Positions 8,662 to 18,822 of a stretch of DNA of 23,310 nucleotides are shown one piece after another. The DNA is taken from the NCBI GenBank assembly GCA_046152925.1, contig JBJXFX010000095.1, forward strand, positions 1 to 23,310, in the 5' to 3' direction. Source of the DNA: CAMAUF01 sp046152925 (GTDB lineage: Bacteria; Chloroflexota; Dehalococcoidia; Tepidiformales; Tepidiformaceae). The position numbers and the translations under genes are program-made. The first letter of the stretch is position 1. Each line of letters opens with the position of its first letter. The notes under the pieces were generated by a model. The model made no database searches. It was not told where the DNA came from and saw nothing but the letters and a program-made list of their open reading frames with translations.

Positions 8662-8670
8662 AGCGTAGCA
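8662..8670 (-). promoter_or_regulatory. Extended -10 promoter element of the metK operon
   Basis: TGCTACGCT on the minus strand (TG-C-TACGCT, matching TGnTAnnnT) ends 6 nt before the 5' arm of the aptamer P1, so the predicted transcript would begin at the aptamer. No convincing -35 at standard spacing; a TTGTTT lies too far upstream (21 nt). Confidence 0.5.
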
Positions 8671-8832
8671 GGGTCGCCGTGGAGAGGAAAACAACGAGGT
8701 GCGGCTCAGGGAACTGTTGGGCGAGCGGGAGCGTCCCGAGACTGTGTGGCCGGTATATGGCTGACACGAGGGTTCACCACTCTCGGAGTCCCACTTCGCC
8801 GTCGTAACTGGCGCGCACTCTACGCTTCGGGG
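8671..8832. other. Divergent intergenic region between the metK leader and azlC
   Basis: The whole gap between the metK and azlC starts is 404 bp. The metK side (8429-8670) holds the riboswitch-like leader and hairpins. The remaining 162 bp contain no gene I can support. An azlC frame is open back to a GTG at 8746, but it has no family similarity. A TAnnnT hexamer (TACGCT, 8821-8826) lies 6 nt before the chosen azlC GTG. Confidence 0.5.
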
Positions 8833-9513
8833 GTGGGCGACTTCCTCCGGCAGCGGGTGGTGCGGGACTCGCTCGCCGTCGGCGTGGTGACGGGTGCGTA
8901 TGGCGCGTCGTTCGGGGCGATCGCGACCGCGGCGGGGCTCGAGGTGTGGGAAGCGTGCTTCCTCTCGCTCGTGATGTTCACCGGGGCTTCGCAGTTCGCG
9001 TTCGCGGCGGAGGTTGGGAGCGGCGGGGCCGGCTTCTCCGCGGTGGTCTCAGCGCTGCTGATCGGGAGCCGGAACATGTTCTACGGGCTGCGAGTCGCGC
9101 CGCTCGTCGGGCCCGTGGGGTGGCGGAAACTCCTGACGGCGCAGATGACGCTCGACGAATCGGCAGCGATGAGCATCCAGCCCGAGCCGCGTGCCGCGCG
9201 CGTCGGGTTCTGGGTGACGGGTGTCACGGTGTTTCTCTTCTGGAACCTAGCGACGCTCGCCGGGGCGCTCAGCAGCCGCATTTTGTCCGACCCGCGCGAC
9301 TTGGGCCTCGACGCTGCCGCGCCTGCCGCGTTTGTGGCGTTGCTTTGGCCGCGGATGCGCGGGCGGCTGCCGTGGACGGCGGCGGCGCTCGGCGGGGCCG
9401 TGGCGCTGGCGGCGGTGGGCCTGACAGCGAGCGGTGTGCCGCTGTTGCTCGCGGCGGCGGCCTTGCTTGCGCTGGGGGTCGCGACCGCGCCGCGACGAAG
9501 GGCGGCACCGTGA
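8833..9513 (+). CDS. azlC: AzlC-family branched-chain amino acid exporter, large subunit
   Basis: A 226-residue hydrophobic membrane protein of the AzlC (LIV-E) family, which works with AzlD to export branched-chain amino acids or analogues. Seen: the N-terminal segment DSLAVGVVTGAYGASFGAIA leading into the first membrane span, FTGASQFAFAAEV, the LLIGSRNMFYGLRVAP segment near position 75-90, and several further hydrophobic spans. I chose GTG at 8833 (MGDFLRQRVVRDSLAVG) because the family normally begins just before the first span; GTG at 8746 is the alternative and would add 29 residues. There is little Shine-Dalgarno, and TACGCT 6 nt upstream would fit a leaderless transcript. The stop overlaps the azlD GTG by 4 bp (GTGA). 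Confidence 0.88.
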   Translation: MGDFLRQRVVRDSLAVGVVTGAYGASFGAIATAAGLEVWEACFLSLVMFTGASQFAFAAEVGSGGAGFSAVVSALLIGSRNMFYGLRVAPLVGPVGWRKLLTAQMTLDESAAMSIQPEPRAARVGFWVTGVTVFLFWNLATLAGALSSRILSDPRDLGLDAAAPAAFVALLWPRMRGRLPWTAAALGGAVALAAVGLTASGVPLLLAAAALLALGVATAPRRRAAP

Positions 9514-9809
9514 CGCTGGCCATCATGATCGCGTCGCTTGGCTGCTTTGGGCTCAAGCTCCTGGGCTATGTGTTGCCGGTGCGCTGGCTCGAAGACCGGC
9601 GGGTGCAGCACGTGAGTGGCCTCGTGCCAGCGGGGTTGTTGAGCACGCTGATCCTGCTGGGGACGTTCGCGAGCGGGTCGAGCCTCACGCTGGACGCCCG
9701 CGCCGCGGGGTTGGCCGCGGCGGTGGCGGCGCAGTTGGCTCGGGCGCCGTTTCTGGCCGTGGTGGGAGCTGGAATTGCGGTAACGGCGCTGGTGCGGGCG
9801 GCGGGCTAG
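9510..9809 (+). CDS. azlD: AzlD-family branched-chain amino acid exporter, small subunit
   Basis: A 99-residue membrane protein with three to four hydrophobic segments (ALIM-type start MTLAIMIASLGCFGLKLLGY, then GLVPAGLLSTLILLGTF and a final LARAPFLAVVGAGIAVTAL). This matches AzlD, the small partner of AzlC, in length and in the conserved FGLKLLGY/VPAGLLSTL pattern. The GTG at 9510 lies in the GTGA overlap with azlC, so the pair is translationally coupled. It ends 7 bp from the convergent uvrA stop with no hairpin visible between them. Confidence 0.87.
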   Translation: MTLAIMIASLGCFGLKLLGYVLPVRWLEDRRVQHVSGLVPAGLLSTLILLGTFASGSSLTLDARAAGLAAAVAAQLARAPFLAVVGAGIAVTALVRAAG

Positions 9810-9816
9810 GGCGGAG

Positions 9817-12951
<3,135 letters not shown>

Positions 12952-12994
12952 CGGAGAGATTGCGGCCGGCCGAATGGCCCGTCCCCGCCGAGCC

Positions 12995-13003
12995 AGTGTA
13001 GCA
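12995..13003 (-). promoter_or_regulatory. Extended -10 promoter element of uvrA
   Basis: TGCTACACT on the minus strand fits TGnTAnnnT and lies 43 nt before the uvrA GTG. No good -35 is seen; the LexA-type palindrome covers the position just upstream, where it would block RNA polymerase. Confidence 0.55.
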
Positions 13004-13007
13004 CGTT

Positions 13008-13021
13008 AGAACGAGTGTTCT
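13008..13021. promoter_or_regulatory. LexA (SOS) box upstream of uvrA
   Basis: AGAACGAGTGTTCT is a 14-bp sequence whose 5-bp arms AGAAC/GTTCT form a perfect inverted repeat around a 4-nt core. It matches the GAAC-N4-GTTC LexA/DinR box known from Bacillus and Actinobacteria. It lies 4 bp upstream of the uvrA extended -10, overlapping the -35/spacer region, and uvrA is a classic SOS gene. The site and its placement are seen; LexA binding is inferred. Confidence 0.8.
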
Positions 13022-13027
13022 CTCCGC

Positions 13028-14194
13028 TTAACCAGCCGGGTCGAACCACTCTGGGGCGGGGCCCCAGGCAGCGCACACCGGAGCGGCGAGCTCGCGGTCG
13101 AGCGCTTCCACGATGACCGCGAGGTTGTCGACGATCTGCTGCCAGCCTTCCGGGCCTCCGATTGGGTATTGCACGGCGGGGGTGCCCATTCCTGGGCCAG
13201 CAGGGAGTCCGATTGTCACGCGGCCCCCGGGTGCGAGGAGCTTGTAGAAGCCGAGGTAGGACTGGCTCCAGGTCCCGACATCCATGTGGATCTCGACGAT
13301 GTGATTCGTCGGCGTGCGGCGACGGAGGGTGTAGGTCCCGGAACGGGCTTTACAGTCGTAGCCGAGGGGCTTGAACGCCTCGACGAGCGCAGGCTTCATT
13401 GGGCCCGGTTTTTCGCCGAAACCACCAGAGAGTCGCGAAGCGAGCAGCTGCCGGACATCCGGGAGGACGTGGGGCAGCGCGAGCGCCGCGACCCACTCCT
13501 GGTAGCGCGCCCGGAAACTGTCCACCAGCTGGGCGACCTCAGGGTTCGCGGGTGGCCCCACCCGAGGGAAGCCCGGAACGACGGGCTCGGTGGCCGTCGC
13601 AGGGTCGGGGATGGGGAAGTTCTGCTTGCTGCGCGGCTTGCCAAGCGCTTTGACGACGGCCTCCAGGGCCGGCGGCAGGGGCGGGAGACCCTTCGCCTTG
13701 GGGTCGCCTTCGACGACGGCTGTCACGACCGCGCTCCGCTGCCTCCCGGAAACCCACCAGCTGTCCTGGAGGATGATCCCCGGGTTGAGGACGCGCATCG
13801 GTCCGGAAATGGGGGCAGGTTCGCCGAACTCCGGCGATTGGAGCGTCATTGTCACCATGTGGAAGGGGAAGGAGCGCGGGACGCCGTCGGCGATCGCGAC
13901 GAGGGTCTCGATTGGCGCCGGACTCGCTGGCACGCCGCCAGCCGCCATGTTGCTCAACGCGGGGCGCGACCCTGGCAGGCCGGGGCCGTTCGGGAGGTCG
14001 ACTTGGAACTGGGCCATTTCGGGGAAGCGCTTGGTGACGCGCGCGACGCAGGCCGTGCCCTGGCCTTCGACGGGCGTCTCGCGCATCAAGAACCCAACCG
14101 AAAGGCCGGGCGCGGCCGCCATGACCGTCCTGAGAAGCGTGCCGAGCGTTTCGCCCTTCTTCGGTGAGAACTCCAAGATCAGTCCGACTCGCAT
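13028..14194 (-). CDS. Uncharacterised 388-residue protein
   Basis: I do not recognise this protein. It is soluble-looking, with no signal peptide or membrane span. The N-terminal third begins MRVGLILEFSPKKGETLGTLL. The middle is rich in proline and glycine (about residues 150-215, with runs such as GLPPLPPALEAVV and PGFPRVGPPANPEVA). The C-terminal third has a segment FKPLGYDCKARSGTYTLRRR followed by beta-strand-like stretches (HIVEIHMDVGTW), weakly reminiscent of DUF4304-type proteins. I chose ATG at 14194, which has GGGG 8 nt upstream; a GTG at 14200 is 2 codons earlier. Codon use matches its neighbours. It is 76 nt upstream of uvrA but separated by the uvrA promoter and LexA box, so it need not share its function. 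Confidence 0.75.
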   Translation of the reverse strand: MRVGLILEFSPKKGETLGTLLRTVMAAAPGLSVGFLMRETPVEGQGTACVARVTKRFPEMAQFQVDLPNGPGLPGSRPALSNMAAGGVPASPAPIETLVAIADGVPRSFPFHMVTMTLQSPEFGEPAPISGPMRVLNPGIILQDSWWVSGRQRSAVVTAVVEGDPKAKGLPPLPPALEAVVKALGKPRSKQNFPIPDPATATEPVVPGFPRVGPPANPEVAQLVDSFRARYQEWVAALALPHVLPDVRQLLASRLSGGFGEKPGPMKPALVEAFKPLGYDCKARSGTYTLRRRTPTNHIVEIHMDVGTWSQSYLGFYKLLAPGGRVTIGLPAGPGMGTPAVQYPIGGPEGWQQIVDNLAVIVEALDRELAAPVCAAWGPAPEWFDPAG

Positions 14195-14279
14195 AGCCAC
14201 TGCCCCGATTGGTCCTATCGAGACAGTCGGCGCGCGGGAGACGTTCGGCCAGGTCGGCCGGAAGACGGAGCCAGCGCTG

Positions 14280-14304
14280 GCCCGCGGGTGCTAGGCTCGC
14301 GGGC
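14280..14304 (+). promoter_or_regulatory. Extended -10 within a 7-bp inverted repeat, upstream of the thioesterase
   Basis: TGCTAGGCT (14289-14297) fits TGnTAnnnT and sits between perfect inverted arms GCCCGCG (14280-14286) and CGCGGGC (14298-14304). It is 26 nt before the thioesterase ATG. The symmetry around the -10 suggests a repressor operator, but GC-rich DNA makes chance repeats common. Confidence 0.4.
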
Positions 14305-14323
14305 ACGGACAAGGGGGCCACGG

Positions 14324-14938
14324 ATGGACGAACTGGTCGCACGATTGAACGCAGCGCGGAAGGGCTTCTTCCCCGGGCTGCTGGGCATGGAGGTTGTCGA
14401 GGCGGCGAGCGACCGCGTGGTGGCGACGATTGCCGTGCGCGACGACCTCTGTACGGTGCCGGGGATCATGCACGGCGGCGCGATTATGGCGTTTGCCGAC
14501 ACGCTCGGGGCGATGGGCACGGCACTCAACCTCAAGCCCGGCCAAGGGACGACAACGATCGAGTCCAAAACGAACTTCTTCGCGCCGGGCGCGGCCGGGA
14601 CGCTGGTCCGCGGCGAATGCAGCGCATTGCATCGGGGCGGCCGGACGTACGTTTGGCAGACGCGGGTGCTCGGCGAAGCGGGCAACTTGCTGGCGCTGAT
14701 TACACAGACGCAGATCGTGCTCGAACCGCGCAAGACGCCGGCGCAGACGATGGCCACGCTCTTTGAGGGCCTCTCGCCATCGGCGACCAAGCAATCGCTG
14801 GCGCAGCTGGAACGCGGCGGCGCGGCCATCTACGACCAGCTTGCGGCGGCCGAAGCAGACCCCGATGCGCGGGCGGCGCTGCTCGAAGCGGCGGCGCGCG
14901 AGCGGGCGAACGCAGACGTGCTCGAAGGGCGCCGTTAG
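14324..14938 (+). CDS. PaaI-type hotdog-fold thioesterase
   Basis: A 204-residue protein whose first ~135 residues form a hotdog domain of the PaaI/acyl-CoA thioesterase family, which hydrolyses acyl- or aryl-CoA thioesters. Seen: GIMHGGAIMAFADTLGAMGT, with His50-Gly51-Gly52 and the catalytic-type Asp59, then TIESKTNFFAPG and VWQTRVLGEAGNLLALITQTQ strands. Residues about 136-204 are an alanine- and glutamate-rich helical extension absent from ordinary PaaI proteins (about 140 residues). The ATG at 14324 has AAGGGGG 8 nt upstream. It is divergent from the unknown protein (129-bp gap) and its TAG overlaps the convergent metallo-hydrolase TAA by 4 bp. Substrate unknown. Confidence 0.88.
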   Translation: MDELVARLNAARKGFFPGLLGMEVVEAASDRVVATIAVRDDLCTVPGIMHGGAIMAFADTLGAMGTALNLKPGQGTTTIESKTNFFAPGAAGTLVRGECSALHRGGRTYVWQTRVLGEAGNLLALITQTQIVLEPRKTPAQTMATLFEGLSPSATKQSLAQLERGGAAIYDQLAAAEADPDARAALLEAAARERANADVLEGRR

Positions 14939-15669
14939 AAGGTGTAGGTCTCGAAGTCCTTCGCGACGCGCGTCAGCTTCATCCCGTTGGTGTCTACATC
15001 GGGGCTGATGTGCGTGAGGATCAGTTCAGCTTCGGGTTTCATCGCGGCCCGGACGATCGGCATGTCGTCGAGCAGGTTCATGTGGACGGGGACCTTGCCA
15101 TCGCGCGAGGCACATTCGCTGATCAGGATGTCTGAGCTGCGGGCGAGGTCCATCACCGAGTCGCAGAGGATCGTGTCGCCCGTGTAGCCGAGGCGGTGAC
15201 GGCCGACGCGGATGCCGTAGCCGAGGCACATCTCAAGGCCCTCATCGTGCGTCATCAGGTGCGGCTCGACTTCGAGGCCCTTGAGGAGGACTGGGCTGCC
15301 GGGCGCGGCATCCAACCACTCGAGGTCGTAGCTCGTGCCGCTGAGGACGCCGGGGAAGACCTTTTCGGCGATGTCTTTGCCGAGCGCTTCCGTCCCCCGC
15401 GGCCCAATGATCCGGACGGGCTTGGTCCGGCCCTTCCAGCGCCAGTGCAAGAGGAGGAACGGGAGGCCGAGAAAGTGGTCGCCGTGGTGGTGACTAATGA
15501 CGACGGCGTCGATCTCGTTGGCGTCGATCCCGATGGTGTTCAGGGAGGAGAGCGACTGCGGTGGGGCGTCGAAGAGGAACTGCCGGTTGACCAAGAAGCC
15601 GTTGCAGCAGAGGCCGGCGGGGGAAAACGCATTCCCTGTGCCGATGAACGTAATATCCAGATTTCGCAT
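14935..15669 (-). CDS. RNase Z-like metallo-beta-lactamase-fold hydrolase
   Basis: A 244-residue two-metal hydrolase with a complete ligand set: HHHGDH (60-65, giving His60, His62, Asp64 and His65), His141 in THDEG, GYTGDT with Asp165, Glu185 in SECA and His220 in LTHIS; His196 sits where RNase Z has its extra His. The start TFIGTGNAF and the motif order fit the RNase Z/arylsulfatase/phosphodiesterase group. It is shorter than typical tRNase Z (about 300) and lacks an obvious exosite insertion, so it may be a small-molecule esterase rather than a tRNA 3' processor. ATG at 15669 has GAAAGAG 6 nt upstream, partly within a small TCTTTC/GAAAGA hairpin. It is divergent from argC (101 bp) and its TAA overlaps the thioesterase TAG. 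The first gene of the window is a second member of this fold. Confidence 0.9.
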   Translation of the reverse strand: MRNLDITFIGTGNAFSPAGLCCNGFLVNRQFLFDAPPQSLSSLNTIGIDANEIDAVVISHHHGDHFLGLPFLLLHWRWKGRTKPVRIIGPRGTEALGKDIAEKVFPGVLSGTSYDLEWLDAAPGSPVLLKGLEVEPHLMTHDEGLEMCLGYGIRVGRHRLGYTGDTILCDSVMDLARSSDILISECASRDGKVPVHMNLLDDMPIVRAAMKPEAELILTHISPDVDTNGMKLTRVAKDFETYTF

Positions 15670-15712
15670 GCTAGCTCTTTCGAAAAAGAAAGATCCCACC
15701 GTCGCCTGTCTC

Positions 15713-15718
15713 AGGGTA
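15713..15718 (-). promoter_or_regulatory. Possible -10 hexamer of the metallo-hydrolase gene
   Basis: TACCCT on the minus strand (within CGCTACCCT) fits the TAnnnT hexamer seen at other starts and lies 43 nt before the ATG at 15669. It lacks the upstream TG, and no -35 is visible, so it is weak. Confidence 0.25.
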
Positions 15719-15770
15719 GCGGATTCTTGGTCTATGGATTGCATCGCCTGATACACCGACAATCCCTTGG

Positions 15771-16802
15771 GTGAACAAAAAGCGCATTGCCATGATCAAC
15801 GTGACTGGCTACGCGGGCATGGAAGCCGCGCGGCTCTTGTGGAACCACCCAGAGGCGGAACTCGTCGCCGCGACGGGCCGTTCGCTCGCTGGCCAAGTCC
15901 TGGGTGAAGCGTTTCCCCACATCGCTCAATACGACCGTTTGGTGATCACCGACCAGGTCGAGACCGAAGTCGACCTCGTGATGTCGGCGCTTCCGACGGC
16001 GGCCAGCGCCGAGGCCTGCGAGCCGTTCATCGTGCAGGGCATACCGGTGATCGATATCGCAGCCGACTTCCGCTTGAAGTCACCCGAGGCCCATGTCGAG
16101 TGGTACGGGAAGCCGCACCCGTTCCCGGGGCGCCTCTCGCAGGCGGTCTATGGCCTCCCGGAGCTGAACCGGGCCGCGATCACCCGTGCGACGCTCGTGG
16201 CCAACCCCGGCTGCTATCCGGCCGCCTCGATCCTTGCGCTGGCGCCCGCGTTTGCGGAGGGCATCATCGAGCCGCAGATCATCGTGGACGCGAAGTCGGG
16301 GATTTCCGGCGCCGGCCGGGGCACGGGCGGGAGCTACGGCTACAGCGAAGTGAACGAGGACGTTTCCGCGTACAAGGTGGCGAACCACAACCACCAGCCC
16401 GAGATTGCCCAGGAGTTGGCCGCCGCGCGTGGCGAAGGGCCCGCCCCAAAGGTCACCTTCGTACCCCACCTGGTGCCGATGACCCGCGGGATCCACGCGA
16501 CCTGCTACGCCCATCTGGCAAAGGACGTGACCAAGGCGCAGGTGACTGAGCTCTACAAGTCGTTCTATGCGACCGCGCCCTTCACGCGCGTCGTCGAAGC
16601 GCCGCCACATACGAAGCACACCCTCGGGAACAACATGTGCCTCGTCCACGTCTCGGTGGACGCCCGGAACGGCGTGTTGGTTGCGATCGGCGTGCTCGAT
16701 AACCTCGTCAAGGGCGCAGCGGGCCAAGCGATCGAGAACATGAACCTCATGCTGGGCCTCGACCAGAAGACCGGCTTGGACCTGCCGGCGGTGTACCCAT
16801 GA
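15771..16802 (+). CDS. argC: N-acetyl-gamma-glutamyl-phosphate reductase
   Basis: A 343-residue NADPH-dependent reductase that converts N-acetylglutamyl-5-phosphate to N-acetylglutamate semialdehyde, the third step of ornithine/arginine synthesis. Seen: the nucleotide-binding NVTGYAGMEAARLL (10-23), the catalytic cysteine in NPGCYPAAS (Cys148), SGISGAGRG, and the later HLVPMTRGI and NMCLVHVSVD motifs. Length is normal for the type 1 ArgC. The start chosen is GTG at 15771 (MNKKRIAMINVTGYAG); ATG at 15792 (codon 8) is possible, but it would remove most of the first beta strand. No good Shine-Dalgarno is seen. The last codons overlap argJ as ATGA. Confidence 0.95.
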   Translation: MNKKRIAMINVTGYAGMEAARLLWNHPEAELVAATGRSLAGQVLGEAFPHIAQYDRLVITDQVETEVDLVMSALPTAASAEACEPFIVQGIPVIDIAADFRLKSPEAHVEWYGKPHPFPGRLSQAVYGLPELNRAAITRATLVANPGCYPAASILALAPAFAEGIIEPQIIVDAKSGISGAGRGTGGSYGYSEVNEDVSAYKVANHNHQPEIAQELAAARGEGPAPKVTFVPHLVPMTRGIHATCYAHLAKDVTKAQVTELYKSFYATAPFTRVVEAPPHTKHTLGNNMCLVHVSVDARNGVLVAIGVLDNLVKGAAGQAIENMNLMLGLDQKTGLDLPAVYP

Positions 16803-17998
16803 TCGCCGTCGACCCGAACGGGAACGTGACCGATACGCCCGGCTGGCGAGCGGGGGCGACGTTCGCAGGGATCAAGACCTACGGCGCGGGCAAGCTGGAC
16901 ATCGGCATCCTCGCCTCGGACCACCCGTGCGTGGTCGCTGGCACGTTCACGAAGAACCGCTTCCGCTCGGCGGCGGTCGACGTCAACGTCGAGCACATGA
17001 GCGACGGGACGGCGCGGGCCGTCGTCGTGAATTCGGGCAACGCGAACTCCAGCACAGGCGCCCAGGGCATCGCCGACGCGAAGACGATGGCGGCGGTGGT
17101 CGCCGGCAAGCTCGGGCTCAAGCCGACTGACGTGCTCGTCGGGAGCACAGGCGTGATCGGCCAATTCCTGCCGATGGACAAGATCATGGCCGGGGTCGCC
17201 GCGATCAGCCTGAGGCCGGAGGGCGGCGCGGATTTCAGCCGGTCGATCACGACGACGGATACGCACCCGAAGCATGGATCGGTGCGCGTGGGGCCGTATG
17301 TCATCGCTGGCTGTTGCAAAGGTGCGGCGATGATCCACCCGAACATGGCGACGATGCTCGCCTACCTGACGACGGACGCCGCCGTCGACCACGGGTTTCT
17401 CCAGGCAGAGCTCCGGGCCGCGGTCGACCGCTCCTTCAACATGCTCGCGATCGATACGGACACCAGCCCGAGCGACACGGTGCTGGTGTTCGCCCGGCAG
17501 CCGGCGCCCGGGCTCGACGTCATCGATGGCGCCTCGCCGCTTGCTGGCGAGTTCCGCGAGGGGCTGCGCGCGATGTGCGCCCACCTCGCTCGCGAAATTG
17601 CACGCGATGGTGAGGGCTCGACGCGGATGATCGAGGCGGTCGTCCGGGGCGCGAAGACGGAAAGCGAAGCGCGTCATCTCGCGCGGCTGGTTACCACGTC
17701 GTACTTGCTGAAGTCTGCTGTGCACGGGGCCGACCCGAACTGGGGGCGGATCTCGGCGATAATCGGGCGGTCGGAGGTCACGTTCGACGAGGCAGACGTC
17801 ACGATCGACCTCTGCGGTGTCCGGGTCTTCGAACATGAGCGCCCCACAGGGTTCGACGCGGCGGACGTTTCGCAGCGGATGAAGGCGGACGAGGTGCCGA
17901 TCGTGATCGACCTCGGCGCGGGTGACGCGACCGCCACGGCCTGGGGTTGTGACCTGACGCCGGAGTACGTCCACCTGAACGCGGATTACACGACGTGA
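16799..17998 (+). CDS. argJ: Glutamate N-acetyltransferase (ornithine acetyltransferase), self-cleaving
   Basis: A 399-residue ArgJ, which moves the acetyl group from N-acetylornithine to glutamate and so recycles it; bifunctional members also use acetyl-CoA. The protein normally cuts itself into alpha and beta chains before a nucleophilic Thr: here HPNMATML places the cut between Ala184 and Thr185. The oxyanion-hole STGVIG (116-121), GCCKGAAMIHPNM and the C-terminal HGADPNWGRISAIIGRS are also present. The segment usually written KGSGMI reads KGAAMI here. ATG at 16799 overlaps argC by 4 bp, and the stop overlaps argB by 4 bp. Whether it is mono- or bifunctional cannot be told. Confidence 0.95.
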   Translation: MIAVDPNGNVTDTPGWRAGATFAGIKTYGAGKLDIGILASDHPCVVAGTFTKNRFRSAAVDVNVEHMSDGTARAVVVNSGNANSSTGAQGIADAKTMAAVVAGKLGLKPTDVLVGSTGVIGQFLPMDKIMAGVAAISLRPEGGADFSRSITTTDTHPKHGSVRVGPYVIAGCCKGAAMIHPNMATMLAYLTTDAAVDHGFLQAELRAAVDRSFNMLAIDTDTSPSDTVLVFARQPAPGLDVIDGASPLAGEFREGLRAMCAHLAREIARDGEGSTRMIEAVVRGAKTESEARHLARLVTTSYLLKSAVHGADPNWGRISAIIGRSEVTFDEADVTIDLCGVRVFEHERPTGFDAADVSQRMKADEVPIVIDLGAGDATATAWGCDLTPEYVHLNADYTT

Positions 17999-18759
17999 GC
18001 GGCCCGCTCGTGATCAAGATCGGTGGGAGCACGCTCGGGTCGGCGGACACGACGTTTCGCGACGTCGCGGCGTTGGCCAAAGCGGGCCAGGTGCCGGTCG
18101 TGGTCCATGGCGGCGGGGCGGAGGCGAGCCGCTGGCTGGAACGGATGAACATCCCGTCGCGGTTCGAGCGCGGCCTCCGGGTGACCGACGAGCAGGTGCT
18201 GCCCGTCGTCGTCGCGGTGTTTGCGGGGCTCGTGAACAAGCGCATCGTGGCCGCGATCAATGCCGCTGGCGCGACGGCCGTGGGGTTTTGCGGGGCCGAT
18301 GGGCGCGTGCTGGAATGCCGCTTGGCCGACCCTGCGCTTGGCTTCGTCGGCGAGCCGCAGCGCGTCAACGCCGCACCGATACGGGCCCTGCGTGATGCGG
18401 GGATCATCCCGGTGATCGGCCCGATTGGCTGTGTCCCGGGGGAAGGGGCCGACCAGCTGGTCAACGTGAATGCCGACACCGTGGCGGGGAACATCGCCGC
18501 CGCCGTCGGCGGTGAGCGCCTCTTGTTCCTCACGGATGTCGATGGCGTCCGCGGGAGCGACGGGCTGGTCATCCCCGAGCTGTCAGGAGCACGGGCCGCG
18601 GCGCTCATCGCTGAAGGCGTGATTTCGGGCGGGATGATCCCGAAGGTCGAGGCCTGCCTCCACGCCTCGCGGCTTGGCGTCCCCGCGCAGATCGTCGATG
18701 GCCGAGTGGCCGGGGCGCTGACCGGCTGGCGCGGCGCCGGGACCACCGTCCTGCCGTAG
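17995..18759 (+). CDS. argB: Acetylglutamate kinase
   Basis: A 254-residue amino-acid kinase that phosphorylates N-acetylglutamate with ATP, the second step of ornithine synthesis. Seen: the lysine strand VIKIGGST (6-13), the substrate loop VHGGGAEA, VNADTVAGNIA, and FLTDVDGV with SGGMIPKVEAC near the C-terminus. It begins directly at the first beta strand and so lacks the N-terminal helix that builds arginine-inhibited hexamers in many ArgJ-containing bacteria. GTG at 17995 overlaps the argJ stop (GTGA). The pairing with argC and argJ makes N-acetylglutamate, rather than a LysW-bound substrate, the likely substrate. argD and argF are not in the window; ppk follows after 93 bp. Confidence 0.93.
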   Translation: MSGPLVIKIGGSTLGSADTTFRDVAALAKAGQVPVVVHGGGAEASRWLERMNIPSRFERGLRVTDEQVLPVVVAVFAGLVNKRIVAAINAAGATAVGFCGADGRVLECRLADPALGFVGEPQRVNAAPIRALRDAGIIPVIGPIGCVPGEGADQLVNVNADTVAGNIAAAVGGERLLFLTDVDGVRGSDGLVIPELSGARAAALIAEGVISGGMIPKVEACLHASRLGVPAQIVDGRVAGALTGWRGAGTTVLP

Positions 18760-18822
18760 TCGCCGCCTTCGCGAGCGATCGTTAACGTCGGTGTGCGAAT
18801 CTAAGCACCAGGTCGGGCTGCC

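Noticed and set aside
8429..8767. N-terminal extension of MetK to 8767
   Set aside because: The canonical MetK N-terminus begins at 8428, and the extra frame covers the riboswitch-like leader.
15676..15693. Small hairpin TCTTTC/GAAAGA over the metallo-hydrolase ribosome site
   Set aside because: Only a 6-bp A/T-rich stem; too weak to claim regulation, noted only in the gene entry.
15731..15752. Possible ArgR operator before argC (ATGGATTGCAT)
   Set aside because: The spacing between the half-sites is shorter than an ARG box, and the flanking bases do not match the TGNAT...ATNCA pattern.
16565..17974. Long antisense open frame (469 codons) opposite argC/argJ
   Set aside because: Its composition is arginine/aspartate/glycine-rich with no motif, and it lies wholly against two clear genes; long antisense frames are expected at this GC content.
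18790..18809. Imperfect repeat after argB as a terminator or phosphate-regulated operator
   Set aside because: The stem is short and bulged, has no T run, and does not match a PHO box.
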